64,000 bases of DNA from CAYXPR01 sp964467255 (GTDB taxonomy: Bacteria; Pseudomonadota; Alphaproteobacteria; Rickettsiales; RGZB01): the NCBI GenBank assembly GCA_964467255.1, contig CAYXPR010000001.1, forward strand, positions 62,001 to 126,000, written 5' to 3'. Below are positions 16,836-25,404 of this stretch, one piece after another. Both the position numbers and the translations under genes were made by a program. A model generated the notes under the pieces. The model ran no database searches and had not been told where the DNA came from. It worked only from the letters and a program-made list of their open reading frames with translations. Positions within the stretch are counted from its first letter, which is position 1. Each line of letters begins with the position of its first letter.

Positions 16836-17768
16836 TTAGCCGAGCGTAATCATCAGCTCGTCCCACTCGCGCTTGGTGAGGCCGCTATTTTCCTGCGTGA
16901 CTTTTTCGCCCTTCATCATGCGCTTGACGACCTCCACACCTTTGCCGGAAAGATGCGCGCCTTTGACGCGATATTCCATGAAAGCGTTGTAGGCGAGGGG
17001 CACCCATTTCTGCACGATGTCTAGCATGGCATCCGCATAGGCGCGGATTTCATATTGTGCGTGAGAGTCGGCGCGCAGGTGCAGGAAGTGGAACAGGTTG
17101 TGCAGGTCGATTTTCCAGTACCACTGCGTGTAGTAATTCAGCGTGAGGTTCATGCGCGCCAGTTCGCGGGCAAGACCGTTTTTGCTTTCATCGAGCGGAT
17201 TGCCCTGCTGGTCGCAGTTCATGAGTGTTTCATAGTTGCTGTAGACCTGATTGGAATCATTCTTCAGAATTTCCAGCACGCGCGCCGCTTCAAGCTCGGT
17301 GAGCGGTTCATCGCTGCGGCCCTGATGGTTCTTTTTGGATTGCGGCGCAAGATGCTCGCGCTTGGGGATGTAGAATTCTTTATCGAGAATCGAATAACGC
17401 GCGGAATATTCATTCACGTTGGCGGTACGGTGGCGAATCCACTGGCGCGCGATGAAAATCGGCAGCTTCACGTGGAATTTGATTTCGCACATTTCAAATG
17501 GCGTGGTGTGCCAATGGCGCATGAGATAGTTAATAAGGCCTTGGTCTTGGTTGACCTGCTTGGTGCCCGTGCCGTAAGACACGCGGGCGGCCTGCACAAT
17601 GGCGCTGTCGTCCCCCATATAATCCACGACACGGACAAAGCCGTGGTCGAGCACTGGAATCGGCTCGAACAGGATGTTTTCCAGCGCGGGAACGGTGGCG
17701 CGGCGGGTTTGATACGCCGCCTTCTGGGTTTCTTTCACTTCAGCCAGTTGTTCTTTCGTCAGTGCCAT
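16836..17768 (-). CDS. thyX: ThyX, FAD-dependent thymidylate synthase
   Basis: Makes dTMP from dUMP using methylene-tetrahydrofolate with FAD and NADPH. The 310-aa product carries the defining RHR-x7-S motif ('RHRTANVNEYS', residues 112-122), the 'HWHTTPFEMCEIKF' block and 'NLFHFLHLRADSHAQYEIRAYA'. This length is common for alphaproteobacterial ThyX. No thyA is in the window. It is a single gene on the minus strand facing the parS gap. Confidence 0.97.
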   Translation of the reverse strand: MALTKEQLAEVKETQKAAYQTRRATVPALENILFEPIPVLDHGFVRVVDYMGDDSAIVQAARVSYGTGTKQVNQDQGLINYLMRHWHTTPFEMCEIKFHVKLPIFIARQWIRHRTANVNEYSARYSILDKEFYIPKREHLAPQSKKNHQGRSDEPLTELEAARVLEILKNDSNQVYSNYETLMNCDQQGNPLDESKNGLARELARMNLTLNYYTQWYWKIDLHNLFHFLHLRADSHAQYEIRAYADAMLDIVQKWVPLAYNAFMEYRVKGAHLSGKGVEVVKRMMKGEKVTQENSGLTKREWDELMITLG

Positions 17769-17927
17769 GAAAACTCTCGGAGGGGTTTAGGGGTGTGATT
17801 CGCTCTCTTTTTTAGAGTAAAAACCAAGGGGGTGACAAGCCCTATTTTCACCCCTGTTTACAGGGGGAAGAAAAGCCTAAAACAGGCTAACTGGCTTTAA
17901 AATCGGCAGAAAATCTGCGTCACAGGC

Positions 17928-17956
17928 TTGCGGCGAACCCAAAGGGGGGCTATAAT
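17928..17956 (+). promoter_or_regulatory. Strong promoter of the tmRNA gene
   Basis: TTGCGG (17928-17933) and a perfect TATAAT (17951-17956) are separated by 17 bp. The predicted start near 17963 lies ahead of the acceptor piece of the permuted tmRNA. Confidence 0.8.
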
Positions 17957-17962
17957 GAGGGT

Positions 17963-18285
17963 GTTCTTTTTAGAACTATGGCGATAAACGCTACTTAGAA
18001 TAGACGTGATGGACCCGGGGGCGGTACCCGGCGCCTCCACCACGAAAGCTTTAGGAATAAGGCTTTTATGGCGGGGGCGAAATAGGCTCGACATGCGTAA
18101 TAAAAAAGTGGTTTTTGCCCGGGGTGATTCTCCGGCAGACTTGTTCTGTGACTGGATCATTAAAGTAAATGCAAACGATAATTTTGCATCCGCTCCGCTG
18201 AAAGTTGCTGCCTAACCTTATTGGGTTAAGCACTACAAGTAAGTAAAGCGCGGCCGCGGGGGAGCCGGGCAACAGAATCCCCCGC
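17963..18285 (+). ncRNA. ssrA: tmRNA, circularly permuted two-piece form
   Basis: Rescues stalled ribosomes and tags their products. The acceptor piece comes first: a T arm (stem 18015-18019 with 18027-18031, 7-nt loop) leads into acceptor strand CGCCTCC and an encoded CCA (18040-18042). The coding piece starts downstream at GGGGGCG (18073-18079), which pairs with that strand to close the acceptor stem, followed by the D-like 'aggctcgac'. The tag frame is 18171-18215: ANDNFASAPLKVAA, then stop. A stem gcggggg/cccccgc (18256-18285) ends the gene. The roughly 30-nt stretch between the CCA and the coding piece should be removed. This gene order is typical of alphaproteobacteria. The outer ends are approximate. 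Confidence 0.93.
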
Positions 18286-18312
18286 ACTAATGAAAAACGC
18301 ATGAAGGGCGTT

Positions 18313-18852
18313 ATGACGCAAGATAATAACGGCAATGATTTACTGGATTATGGCAGGCTGATTGACGAAGCCATGCACATGATTGTGAAGAAGGCGCTCG
18401 AGTTGGTGGGCCGCCACGGCTTGCCGGGTGAGCATCATTTTTATATTTCATTCGCCACGAACGCGCCCGGCGTGATGATTTCAGACGAGCTGAAAAAGAA
18501 ATACACCGAAGAAATGACGATTGTGCTGCAGCACCAGTTCTGGGAACTGGAAATTGAAGAGGACCGCTTTTCCATCGTGCTCAGCTTTGACAACATCAAA
18601 CAGAATCTGACGGTGCCATTTGCTGCGATTACCTCGTTTGCAGACCCGAGCGTGAAGTTCGGCTTGCAGTTCCGCCGCCCGAACGAAGATGATTTCGAGG
18701 ATGAGCCGGAGGAAGAAGGCGAGCAGATGGAGCTTGAGCCGCAAAAGGCAAAAGCCAAAGGCAAAAGCGCCGCCGCCAAAAAACCACCTAAAACGAGCAA
18801 CTCGAATAACGTGGTGACGCTCGATAGCTTCCGCAACAACAATAAAAAATAA
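18313..18852 (+). CDS. sspB: SspB, ClpXP adaptor for tmRNA-tagged proteins (alphaproteobacterial type)
   Basis: Binds the ssrA tag and delivers tagged proteins to ClpXP. The 179-aa product has the alpha-type SspB core: 'GLPGEHHFYISFATNAPGVMIS', 'YTEEMTIVLQHQFWELEI' and 'VPFAAITSFADPSVKFGLQF'. A charged linker ('EDEPEEEGEQMELEP') leads to a basic tail ending 'NVVTLDSFRNNNKK', likely the ClpX-docking tail. An ATG at 18301 is in frame, but 18313 has an aaggg site 4 bp upstream and is preferred. It directly follows the tmRNA gene. Confidence 0.92.
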   Translation: MTQDNNGNDLLDYGRLIDEAMHMIVKKALELVGRHGLPGEHHFYISFATNAPGVMISDELKKKYTEEMTIVLQHQFWELEIEEDRFSIVLSFDNIKQNLTVPFAAITSFADPSVKFGLQFRRPNEDDFEDEPEEEGEQMELEPQKAKAKGKSAAAKKPPKTSNSNNVVTLDSFRNNNKK

Positions 18853-19593
18853 CTAAGCAGCCTTGGTAGTGCTGAGTGCCGTGATGTGCGGCGCTATGAG
18901 CGCGTGCCACGCGTGCTGCATTTTTTCAGGAAGCATTTCAGGCGGTGTTGCGATGCTGTCTTCTGCCAATGTCATGCGGATGTTCCACAAGTATTGGTGA
19001 TGCGCAGCAAGGGCTTCTTCATTAAGAGCGCTGTTTGCACCAGCTTGGTTGAGCCAGTGCAATGTTTGCATGTCGCGCAGCCCACCTGCGCTTTTTAAAA
19101 TGTTCAGTGGCTTGGCATTCTGTGCAGCATGGCGCGCACGAAGCTCAGCGCATTTTGCGGTGATAAAAGTGTCGCGCTTTGCTGCTAGCAACGCATGAAA
19201 CGCGGCAGAGAGTTCAGAGTGCCGTTCCGTGTTTCCTGCCGCACAGCGCATGTCGAGCAGGCTGGTGAATGTGGCATGATTATCTGCAGCAAGCTTTAGC
19301 GTTTCTGCCACTGTGCGCACGGCATGGCCAGTGCTAATCCCTGCATCCCACAGCGTGTAGAGCAGTGTGCGGATGGTGGTTTCTTCGGCAGGCGTGAGTG
19401 GCGCAGTATGCAGGAACAGAATGTCGATATCGCTAAACGGGGCGAGCGTACCGCGACCATATCCACCTGTTGCGATGAGGGATAACGCTTGAGTGTTTTG
19501 CAGAAAGCGCGAGAGGGTTTCATCCATGCGCTGCGCGGCTTTCCGCGCGGGGTGGCCTTCCGGTAGCGCTAAAAAACCGTTGTTATTCCTCAT
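18853..19593 (-). CDS. GlnD-like nucleotidyltransferase domain, stand-alone
   Basis: Resembles only the N-terminal uridylyltransferase domain of GlnD, the PII-modifying enzyme. 'ATGGYGRGTLAPFSDIDILFL' gives the polymerase-beta-type G-G-x-G-R-G...D-x-D signature, and 'SAGGLRDMQTLHWL' is the downstream GlnD block. The protein is about 246 aa, whereas GlnD is around 900 aa with HD and two ACT domains; none of these follow. The frame is open to 19698, but the ATG at 19593 overlaps the stop of the upstream gene by 11 bp and fits translational coupling. It could modify PII or another protein; function is uncertain. Confidence 0.65.
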   Translation of the reverse strand: MRNNNGFLALPEGHPARKAAQRMDETLSRFLQNTQALSLIATGGYGRGTLAPFSDIDILFLHTAPLTPAEETTIRTLLYTLWDAGISTGHAVRTVAETLKLAADNHATFTSLLDMRCAAGNTERHSELSAAFHALLAAKRDTFITAKCAELRARHAAQNAKPLNILKSAGGLRDMQTLHWLNQAGANSALNEEALAAHHQYLWNIRMTLAEDSIATPPEMLPEKMQHAWHALIAPHITALSTTKAA

Positions 19594-20254
19594 TATCAGA
19601 AGGCGCTGGAACTTCTGCATCAGTGGATGCAGCGTCTTTTCCATCGGCAGGTGCGGCATCTTTATTTTCAGATTCTTCTTCGGATGCTTTTTTGGCATTC
19701 TTGTGATGCGGCAGTTTCTTTAGTTCGGGTGCAAGCTCCGGTTCTTTTTTCTTTGGCTTGCCGTCCTTCATAAATTCTGGGGTTTTTTCTTTTATTTTTT
19801 CATTGAGCTCAATAGCAAAAGGTTTGCTTGGTTTATATTTTGCGGGATCATGGGGGATGATGTGCAGCGCGAGAGAGTAACCCATGCACTGATCGGCGCC
19901 ACTTGTCATGCTGAGGCGGCGGTCTTTCCGTAGAAAAATATATTGGTTGGAAGCCTGATATTCCGGCGCCAGTTTCCAGCCGCGGTCACGGAACAACGCT
20001 ACATAAAAATTCTCTACTTCATTGGCGTGTGCAATGGGGCCGTAAAGTGTTGCTGTGCCCGTGCCGTCGGGCTGCGTTGCATCTGTTTCGATGGAAACAT
20101 GCGAATGAATCACCACTTCAGGCCAGTTAAGAAGTGATATGCGTGGGCGGTCCTGTGGTGGCTCTTCAGCCATTTTTTTGCATTTTTCAGCAGCGGCCGG
20201 AGAAGAGAGCATCAGCAGGTTTAGTAAAAGAATACAAAAACCAAGCGCGCGCAT
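19583..20254 (-). CDS. Unknown secreted protein with charged C-terminal tail
   Basis: A 223-aa product with a signal peptide (about residues 1-22, 'MLSSPAAA'). The folded part (about 40-150) contains 'GPIAHANEVENFYVALFRDRGWKLAPEY' and a following 'FLRKDRRLSM'. A similar A-x-x-FY...GWK...Y-x-R order occurs in the neighbouring upstream gene, suggesting two relatives. The last 80 residues are low complexity, rich in Lys, Glu, Pro and Ala. It lies between that relative and the GlnD-like gene in a minus-strand operon downstream of mutM. Confidence 0.65.
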   Translation of the reverse strand: MRALGFCILLLNLLMLSSPAAAEKCKKMAEEPPQDRPRISLLNWPEVVIHSHVSIETDATQPDGTGTATLYGPIAHANEVENFYVALFRDRGWKLAPEYQASNQYIFLRKDRRLSMTSGADQCMGYSLALHIIPHDPAKYKPSKPFAIELNEKIKEKTPEFMKDGKPKKKEPELAPELKKLPHHKNAKKASEEESENKDAAPADGKDAASTDAEVPAPSDNEE

Positions 20255-20258
20255 CCGT

Positions 20259-20660
20259 TTATTCTCCCTTTGGGCGGATGGAAAATTTGAGCGTCACTGT
20301 GCCGGAAGATGTTTCAGAAGATAGATTGAGCTGCTCATCCCCGCGTTCGTACGATGAAGTGCCGCGTTTTTTCCAGCCTAGTTCGGGCAGGGTGGAGGCA
20401 TAAAAACTGTTGGCGGCATCAGCTTTTTCAGCGGCGCCTTCCATGTATACATCTACCACACGGCCCTCAGGGCTGTCGAACACGGTGTTGAGGTCATCCT
20501 TCACAGTGAGGCCTTCAAACACTGGTAAATCGCTGATGTCGGCTGAGTAGTTGTCGCCCGCTCGTACGCTGGTGCCAAAGTATGCCAGCACGGCAATCAC
20601 CGCGATGGGAAGCATCGCGAAGCAGAGGTCTTTACAGAATGATTTTAGTGTTTTTGGCAT
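20259..20660 (-). CDS. Unknown exported or membrane-anchored small protein
   Basis: A 133-aa product starting 'MPKTLKSFCKDLCFAM' with one N-terminal hydrophobic helix (signal or anchor, about residues 12-30). The mature part has 'FEGLTVKDDLNTVFDSPEGRVVDVY', then 'AANSFYASTLPELGWKKRG' and 'YERGDEQLNL', a beta-alpha-beta plan shared with the next gene. The frame extends to 20729, but that start lies well inside mutM; the chosen ATG overlaps the mutM stop by 16 bp. Function unknown, possibly an envelope protein. Confidence 0.65.
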   Translation of the reverse strand: MPKTLKSFCKDLCFAMLPIAVIAVLAYFGTSVRAGDNYSADISDLPVFEGLTVKDDLNTVFDSPEGRVVDVYMEGAAEKADAANSFYASTLPELGWKKRGTSSYERGDEQLNLSSETSSGTVTLKFSIRPKGE

Positions 20661-21469
20661 TGCGGGCAAAAGAAAGTTGAACGGCCTTGCTGTACTATTC
20701 TTTGTACCGGATTTCCGCAGGTTAGGCAAGGTGCATCTTCCCGCCCATAGACCTTAAACTCATGCTGAAAGTAGCCGCTGTCACCGGTGGAACGCACATA
20801 GTCCCTGAGGGTGGAACCGCCCGAAGCAATGGCGCTTTTCAGCACTTTTTTGATGGACCCGCTTAAGGCTTCGCATTCGTTGGGTGTGAGTTTTCCCGCT
20901 GCCCGCCTGGGGTTTACGCCCGTCATGAATAGCGATTCAGAGGCATAGATGTTGCCGACGCCGACCACCAAACGCTGGTCCATGATGGCGGTTTTGATGG
21001 GTGCTTTCTTGCCTTTCAGCATGGCGTGGAGCGCTGGGCCGGTGAAGGCTTTTTCAAGCGGTTCGAGCCCCAGCCCTTTAAAAAGCCGGTGGGTGGGAAG
21101 GGCGGATTCGGGCGCGATATCCATGAGGCCAAAGCGCCGCGCATCGTTAAACACCAGCCACAGATTGCCTGAAAGGGCAAACAGCACATGGTCGTGCTTT
21201 TTAGGGGCAGGTTCTTTGCGGTGAATCAGCAGCGTGCCGCTCATGCCCAGATGGATAATAAGCACGGTTTTATTGGCAAGATGGATAAGGATGTATTTGG
21301 CGCGGCGGTTGATGTGAGTGATACGCTGACCCTCCAGCGCCGCAGCAAAGCCGCGCGGGAAGGGGGTGCGTAAGTCCTTCCGGCGGAGGGCGACGGATGC
21401 GATGGTATGCCCTTTTATGGCTGATTCCAGCCCGCGGCAGACGGTTTCGACTTCGGGTAGCTCCGGCAT
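20645..21469 (-). CDS. mutM: MutM (Fpg), formamidopyrimidine-DNA glycosylase
   Basis: Removes 8-oxoguanine and ring-opened purines from DNA and nicks the abasic site. The 274-aa protein begins 'MPELPEVETVCRGLE', where the N-terminal Pro is the nucleophile and the following Glu is catalytic. Other landmarks are 'HLGMSGTL', 'GVGNIYASESLF' and a C-terminal zinc finger 'CLTCG...CPQC'. It is the first gene of a minus-strand operon with two unknown exported proteins and the GlnD-like protein. Confidence 0.97.
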   Translation of the reverse strand: MPELPEVETVCRGLESAIKGHTIASVALRRKDLRTPFPRGFAAALEGQRITHINRRAKYILIHLANKTVLIIHLGMSGTLLIHRKEPAPKKHDHVLFALSGNLWLVFNDARRFGLMDIAPESALPTHRLFKGLGLEPLEKAFTGPALHAMLKGKKAPIKTAIMDQRLVVGVGNIYASESLFMTGVNPRRAAGKLTPNECEALSGSIKKVLKSAIASGGSTLRDYVRSTGDSGYFQHEFKVYGREDAPCLTCGNPVQRIVQQGRSTFFCPQCQKH

Positions 21470-21494
21470 GACGGTAATGCTCCATTTTCTACTA

Positions 21495-21600
21495 TGATGG
21501 GCGCGCTAAGCGCCTCATTGCTGCGCTTCCGGTGCTCACGTACCTTCGATGTACGTCGCGCTCCGGTTCTAGAATTCGGCGTTATTCGCCTCATCCTAGC
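21495..21600. repeat. Short inverted-repeat region between mutM and ubiE
   Basis: The 236-bp space between mutM and ubiE holds a 6-bp stem (acgtac-cttcgat-gtacgt) flanked by near-symmetric gcgcttccgg/gcgctccgg segments and a second 'cggcgttattcgcc' stem. It looks like a non-coding REP-like element rather than a gene. I see no clear promoter match in the same gap. Confidence 0.4.
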
Positions 21601-21705
21601 GAAACTGTAACATTACCGAACGGCTTGGCCGCTAAGGTGTTATCGCGTTGCTTTTTGCTCCGGCTGTTTATAAGATGCGCGCCCATTGATGGCAAGAGGG
21701 AGCCT

Positions 21706-22488
21706 ATGGCACAGCCCAAGAAAAAGACGAAGAAAGAAGCCGCACAGGCCGATTTCGGTTTCCGCAAAGTGGCGGAAGCGCAGAAGGAAAAACTGGTCGG
21801 CGGCGTGTTTCAGTCCGTCGCCAGCCGCTATGACCTGATGAATGACGTGATGAGCGGCGGCCTGCACCGCCTGTGGAAGAACGCGATGGTGAAGGCGATT
21901 CCGCTGCACCCGCGCACCCAGCTGCTTGACGTGGCGGGCGGCACGGGTGATGTATCCTTCCGCTTTTTAAAACGTGCGGCGGAAAAAGGTGCAGTAGCCG
22001 AAGCCGTGGTGTGCGACATTAACCCTGCCATGCTGAAAGAAGGCAAAGCGCGCGCGATTGATTTGGGCATTTTAAAGGGCATACGTTGGCAGCAAGGCAA
22101 TGCCGAGAACCTGCCTTTTGCCGATGAAGCATTTGATGCCTACACGGTGGCGTTTGGCATCCGCAACGTGACGCACCGGAATAAAGCACTGAAAGAAGCG
22201 CTGCGCGTGCTGAAGCCCGGCGGCAAATTTTTGTGCCTTGAGTTTTCACATGTGCCGAATCCATTACTCGCGAAGGCGTATGATACGTATTCCTTCCACG
22301 TGATTCCGAGAGTGGGCGAAATGATTACACAAGACCGCGAGGCATATCAGTATCTGGTGGAGAGCATCCGCATGTTCCCCGCGCCAGATGATTTTGCCAA
22401 AGAACTGAAACAGGCAGGATTTGAAAAAGTAGAATATCGCCGCATGACAAGCGGCGTGGTGGCGCTACACACTGGATGGAAAATCTAA
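21706..22488 (+). CDS. ubiE: UbiE, ubiquinone/menaquinone C-methyltransferase
   Basis: SAM-dependent C-methylation in ubiquinone (and menaquinone) synthesis. The 260-aa product has 'VFQSVASRYDLMNDVMSGGLHRLWK', motif I 'LLDVAGGTGDVSF', 'GNAENLPFADEAFDAYTVAFGIRNV' and the C-terminal 'GGVVALHTGWKI' type ending. The frame is open to 21532, but 21706 has a gaggga ribosome site and gives the normal length. ubiB follows after 3 bp, the common ubiE-ubiB pairing. Confidence 0.96.
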   Translation: MAQPKKKTKKEAAQADFGFRKVAEAQKEKLVGGVFQSVASRYDLMNDVMSGGLHRLWKNAMVKAIPLHPRTQLLDVAGGTGDVSFRFLKRAAEKGAVAEAVVCDINPAMLKEGKARAIDLGILKGIRWQQGNAENLPFADEAFDAYTVAFGIRNVTHRNKALKEALRVLKPGGKFLCLEFSHVPNPLLAKAYDTYSFHVIPRVGEMITQDREAYQYLVESIRMFPAPDDFAKELKQAGFEKVEYRRMTSGVVALHTGWKI

Positions 22489-22491
22489 GTA

Positions 22492-24069
22492 ATGCGCGGC
22501 ATTAAAAACAGCATCCGCTTTTTTTATATTGGCTACGTGCTGGCGCGCCATGACGCGCTTTTTTTATTACCGAAATTCTGGCTGTTAACTCTACTGCTGA
22601 CGCCGGTGAAGCTGCTGGCCATTGGCCACTGGCACCGCAGGCGCGGCGAACGCCTGTGCCGCGCACTTACGCGCCTTGGCCCAACTTTTATTAAATTCGG
22701 CCAAGCGCTTTCCACCCGCCCTGATTTGGTGGGTGATGACATTGCCGCCGACCTTTCTGTGCTGCAAGACAACCTGCCGCCCTTTGCCTTCCGCCATGTG
22801 CGCCGCACAGTGGAGGCCGATTTGCAAAAGCCACTGGATGAAGCCTATGCCGCGTTTGAGAAGAAGCCTGTGGCGGCGGCGTCGATTGCGCAGGTGCATT
22901 TTGCCGAAGACAAAGAAGGCAACCTGCTGGCGGTAAAGGTGCTGCGCCCCGGTATTGGCGTGCGGTTTGAGAAAGACATCGATTTGCTGCTGTGGTTGGC
23001 CGAGATGGTAACACGTCGCGCACCTGCCACGCGCCGCCTGAAGCTGGTGGAAGCGGTGCAACTATTTGCCGACAGCTCGCGCATGGAACTAGACCTGCGC
23101 TATGAAGCCGCCGCCGCTGCGGAGCTGAAAGAGAATTTCAAGAATGATGCCGGCTTTAAAGTGCCAGCAGTGGATTGGCACCGCACCAGCCAACATGTGC
23201 TGACGCTCGAGCGCGTGGATGGTACGAGCGTGTATAAAGCCGATGAACTGGCCGCGCAGGGGCACGATTTAGACAAGCTGATTGCCAAAGCAGGTGAGGT
23301 GTTTTTTAAGCAGGTGTTCCGCGATGGGTTCTTCCACGCCGACATGCATCCGGGCAATGTGTTCATCAACGGCAAGGGCGAGATTGTGGTGGTGGATTTT
23401 GGCATTATGGGCCGCGTGGACCGCAAAACGCGCCTGTATCTGGGTGAGATGCTGAAGGGTTTTTTTGAGCGCGATTATGCCAAGGTGTCGCGTGTGCATT
23501 TTGAGGCAGGCTATGTGCCTGCGACCGAGTCGCCTGAGCGTTTTGCCCAAGCCTGCCGTGCGATTGCTGAGCCGATTTTCGGCCTTCCCCAGAATGATAT
23601 TTCCATCGGGCGGCTGCTGGCACAGTTGTTTAAAGTGACCCGCGAATTCAACATGGAAACCCAGCCGCAACTGCTGCTGCTACAAAAAACACTGGTGATG
23701 GCAGAGGGGCTTGGGCGTATGCTGAACCCTTCGGTGAATATCTGGCAGATGTCGGCCCCGTATATTCAGGAATGGGCGACGAGCAATTTGGGCGCTAAAG
23801 CGCGCGCGCTGCATGCGGCGGAAGATGCCAAAGACGTGCTAAGTGACTTAAAAACAGCCTTTTCTGCCGCACGCCACCTTGCCAGCGCGGTGACGCCAGA
23901 AGGCATCCGCCTGCACCCCGACACAGTGGCAAGCCTTAAAAAGCGCCCCGCCGGCTGCCGTTTGAAATGGGCGCTGAAAATGCTGGCGCTACTACTGGTT
24001 GTGGTTGTGGCATCTGCAACCGTGACGGTGCTGACGTTTTTTGCCCTGACGGGTAGCCTTACTCATTAA
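22492..24069 (+). CDS. ubiB: UbiB, atypical kinase/ATPase for ubiquinone synthesis
   Basis: ADCK/COQ8-type protein that supports ubiquinone biosynthesis at the membrane. The 525-aa product carries the family's KxGQ motif ('FIKFGQALSTRPDLV'), 'PVAAASIAQVHFAE', the kinase lysine in 'LLAVKVLRPGI', and the catalytic 'GFFHADMHPGNVFI' and 'VVDFGIMGR'. A single C-terminal transmembrane helix (about residues 497-519) anchors it. It is 3 bp downstream of ubiE. Confidence 0.95.
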   Translation: MRGIKNSIRFFYIGYVLARHDALFLLPKFWLLTLLLTPVKLLAIGHWHRRRGERLCRALTRLGPTFIKFGQALSTRPDLVGDDIAADLSVLQDNLPPFAFRHVRRTVEADLQKPLDEAYAAFEKKPVAAASIAQVHFAEDKEGNLLAVKVLRPGIGVRFEKDIDLLLWLAEMVTRRAPATRRLKLVEAVQLFADSSRMELDLRYEAAAAAELKENFKNDAGFKVPAVDWHRTSQHVLTLERVDGTSVYKADELAAQGHDLDKLIAKAGEVFFKQVFRDGFFHADMHPGNVFINGKGEIVVVDFGIMGRVDRKTRLYLGEMLKGFFERDYAKVSRVHFEAGYVPATESPERFAQACRAIAEPIFGLPQNDISIGRLLAQLFKVTREFNMETQPQLLLLQKTLVMAEGLGRMLNPSVNIWQMSAPYIQEWATSNLGAKARALHAAEDAKDVLSDLKTAFSAARHLASAVTPEGIRLHPDTVASLKKRPAGCRLKWALKMLALLLVVVVASATVTVLTFFALTGSLTH

Positions 24070-24143
24070 CAAATTTACCATTAAAAACCCTTTATTTTTG
24101 CCGTTTTCGGGTCTATAAAGCCCTTGGGAACACTGATAGGGGA

Positions 24144-25403
24144 ATGGGTATGGCCACGGGGAAATCCGTGCTGCTGGTGATCACCGGTAGTATCGCTGCC
24201 TATAAATCACTCGAGTTGATGCGCGGCCTGAAGGAACAGGGCGTGAGCGTGACATGCGTGCTGACCAAAGCCGCCGAACAATTCGTGACGCCGCTGACCT
24301 GCGCGTCTGTTTCCGGTAACAAAGTCTATACGGATTTATTCTCTCTGACCGACGAAACGGAAATGGGTCATATTGAACTTTCGCGCAAGAACGACCTGAT
24401 TGTGGTCGCGCCTGCCACGGCGGATATACTCGCGAAAATGGCGCATGGCTTTGCCGATGATTTGGCATCCACGTTATTGCTCGCGACCGACAAGCCCGTG
24501 CTGGTGGCACCCGCCATGAACGTGCGCATGTGGGAACACCCCACCACGCGCCGCAACGTGGAGCAGGTGCGGCAGGACGGTGCGTTTTTCGTGGGCCCTG
24601 AAAAAGGCGAGATGGCGTGCGGCGAATATGGCATGGGCCGTATGGCAGAGCCGGAACAGATTGTGCCCGAAATTCTGCGTTACTATGAATATAACCGCCT
24701 TGGCCGCCCGCTGGCAGGTATGAAAGCGCTGGTAACGAGCGGCCCCACGATGGAAGCCATTGACCCTGTGCGTTATATCGCCAACCGTTCTTCGGGCAAG
24801 CAGGGCCACGCGATTGCCGAATCGCTCAAACGCCTCGGCGCAGAAGTAACGCTGGTGACAGGCCCCACGCACATCACCGACCCTGTGGGTGTGAAAGTGA
24901 TGAAAGTGGAAAGCGCCCGCCAGATGCTGGAGGCATGTTACAAGGCGCTGCCGTGCGATGTGGCAATTTGCGCCGCCGCCGTTTCAGACTGGCGTAGCAG
25001 TAACGTGCTGGAGCAGAAGATTAAAAAATCCGGCGGTGCAGAAGACCTCACCTTCACCTTCATGGAAAACCCCGACATCTTAGAATGCCTCGCGAAGCAC
25101 CAAGGCAGCCGCCCGAAACTGGTGGTGGGCTTTGCTGCGGAAACCGAAGCGCTGATTATCAATGCCCGCGCGAAGCTCGAGAAAAAAGGCTGCGACTGGA
25201 TTTTAGCGAATGATGTTTCTGGCGGCAGTGTGTTCGGTAAGGATGAAACGTCCATCCACTTCATCACGAATGACACAGTGGAAGACTGGCCCGAGATGAA
25301 TAAAAAAGACGTGGCAACCCGCCTCGCGGTGAAAGTGGCTGAGCATTTTGAAGAAAATGCCGGCACCCCGCAGCCCAAAATCAAAAGCGTAAGGACCGCA
25401 TAG
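24144..25403 (+). CDS. coaBC: CoaBC, phosphopantothenoylcysteine synthetase/decarboxylase
   Basis: Bifunctional coenzyme A enzyme. The 419-aa protein has the FMN-dependent decarboxylase half first ('LLVITGSIAAYKSLELMR', 'PAMNVRMWEHPTTRRNV', 'GEMACGEYGMGRM') and the CTP-dependent synthetase half from about residue 190 ('LVTSGPTMEAIDPVRYIANRSSG', 'AAAVSDW', 'NDVS'). A second ATG two codons in (24150) is equally plausible. dut starts 1 bp after its stop, a pairing seen in many proteobacteria. Confidence 0.96.
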   Translation: MGMATGKSVLLVITGSIAAYKSLELMRGLKEQGVSVTCVLTKAAEQFVTPLTCASVSGNKVYTDLFSLTDETEMGHIELSRKNDLIVVAPATADILAKMAHGFADDLASTLLLATDKPVLVAPAMNVRMWEHPTTRRNVEQVRQDGAFFVGPEKGEMACGEYGMGRMAEPEQIVPEILRYYEYNRLGRPLAGMKALVTSGPTMEAIDPVRYIANRSSGKQGHAIAESLKRLGAEVTLVTGPTHITDPVGVKVMKVESARQMLEACYKALPCDVAICAAAVSDWRSSNVLEQKIKKSGGAEDLTFTFMENPDILECLAKHQGSRPKLVVGFAAETEALIINARAKLEKKGCDWILANDVSGGSVFGKDETSIHFITNDTVEDWPEMNKKDVATRLAVKVAEHFEENAGTPQPKIKSVRTA

Positions 25404-25404
25404 C

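Noticed and set aside
15929..17798. Frames opposite the methyltransferase-fold gene and thyX (160 and 247 codons)
   Set aside because: His- and Val-rich shadow translations of known genes without independent support.
18006..18215. Open frame of 69 codons across the tmRNA gene
   Set aside because: It joins the acceptor piece, the excised spacer and the tag codons; only the last 14 codons are translated, from the tmRNA resume codon.
20661..20729. Upstream start for the small exported protein after mutM
   Set aside because: It would lie inside mutM and spoil the N-terminal signal or anchor helix that begins at 20660.
21532..21705. N-terminal extension of ubiE
   Set aside because: The stretch is a hairpin-rich intergenic region; the ribosome site and family start are at 21706.
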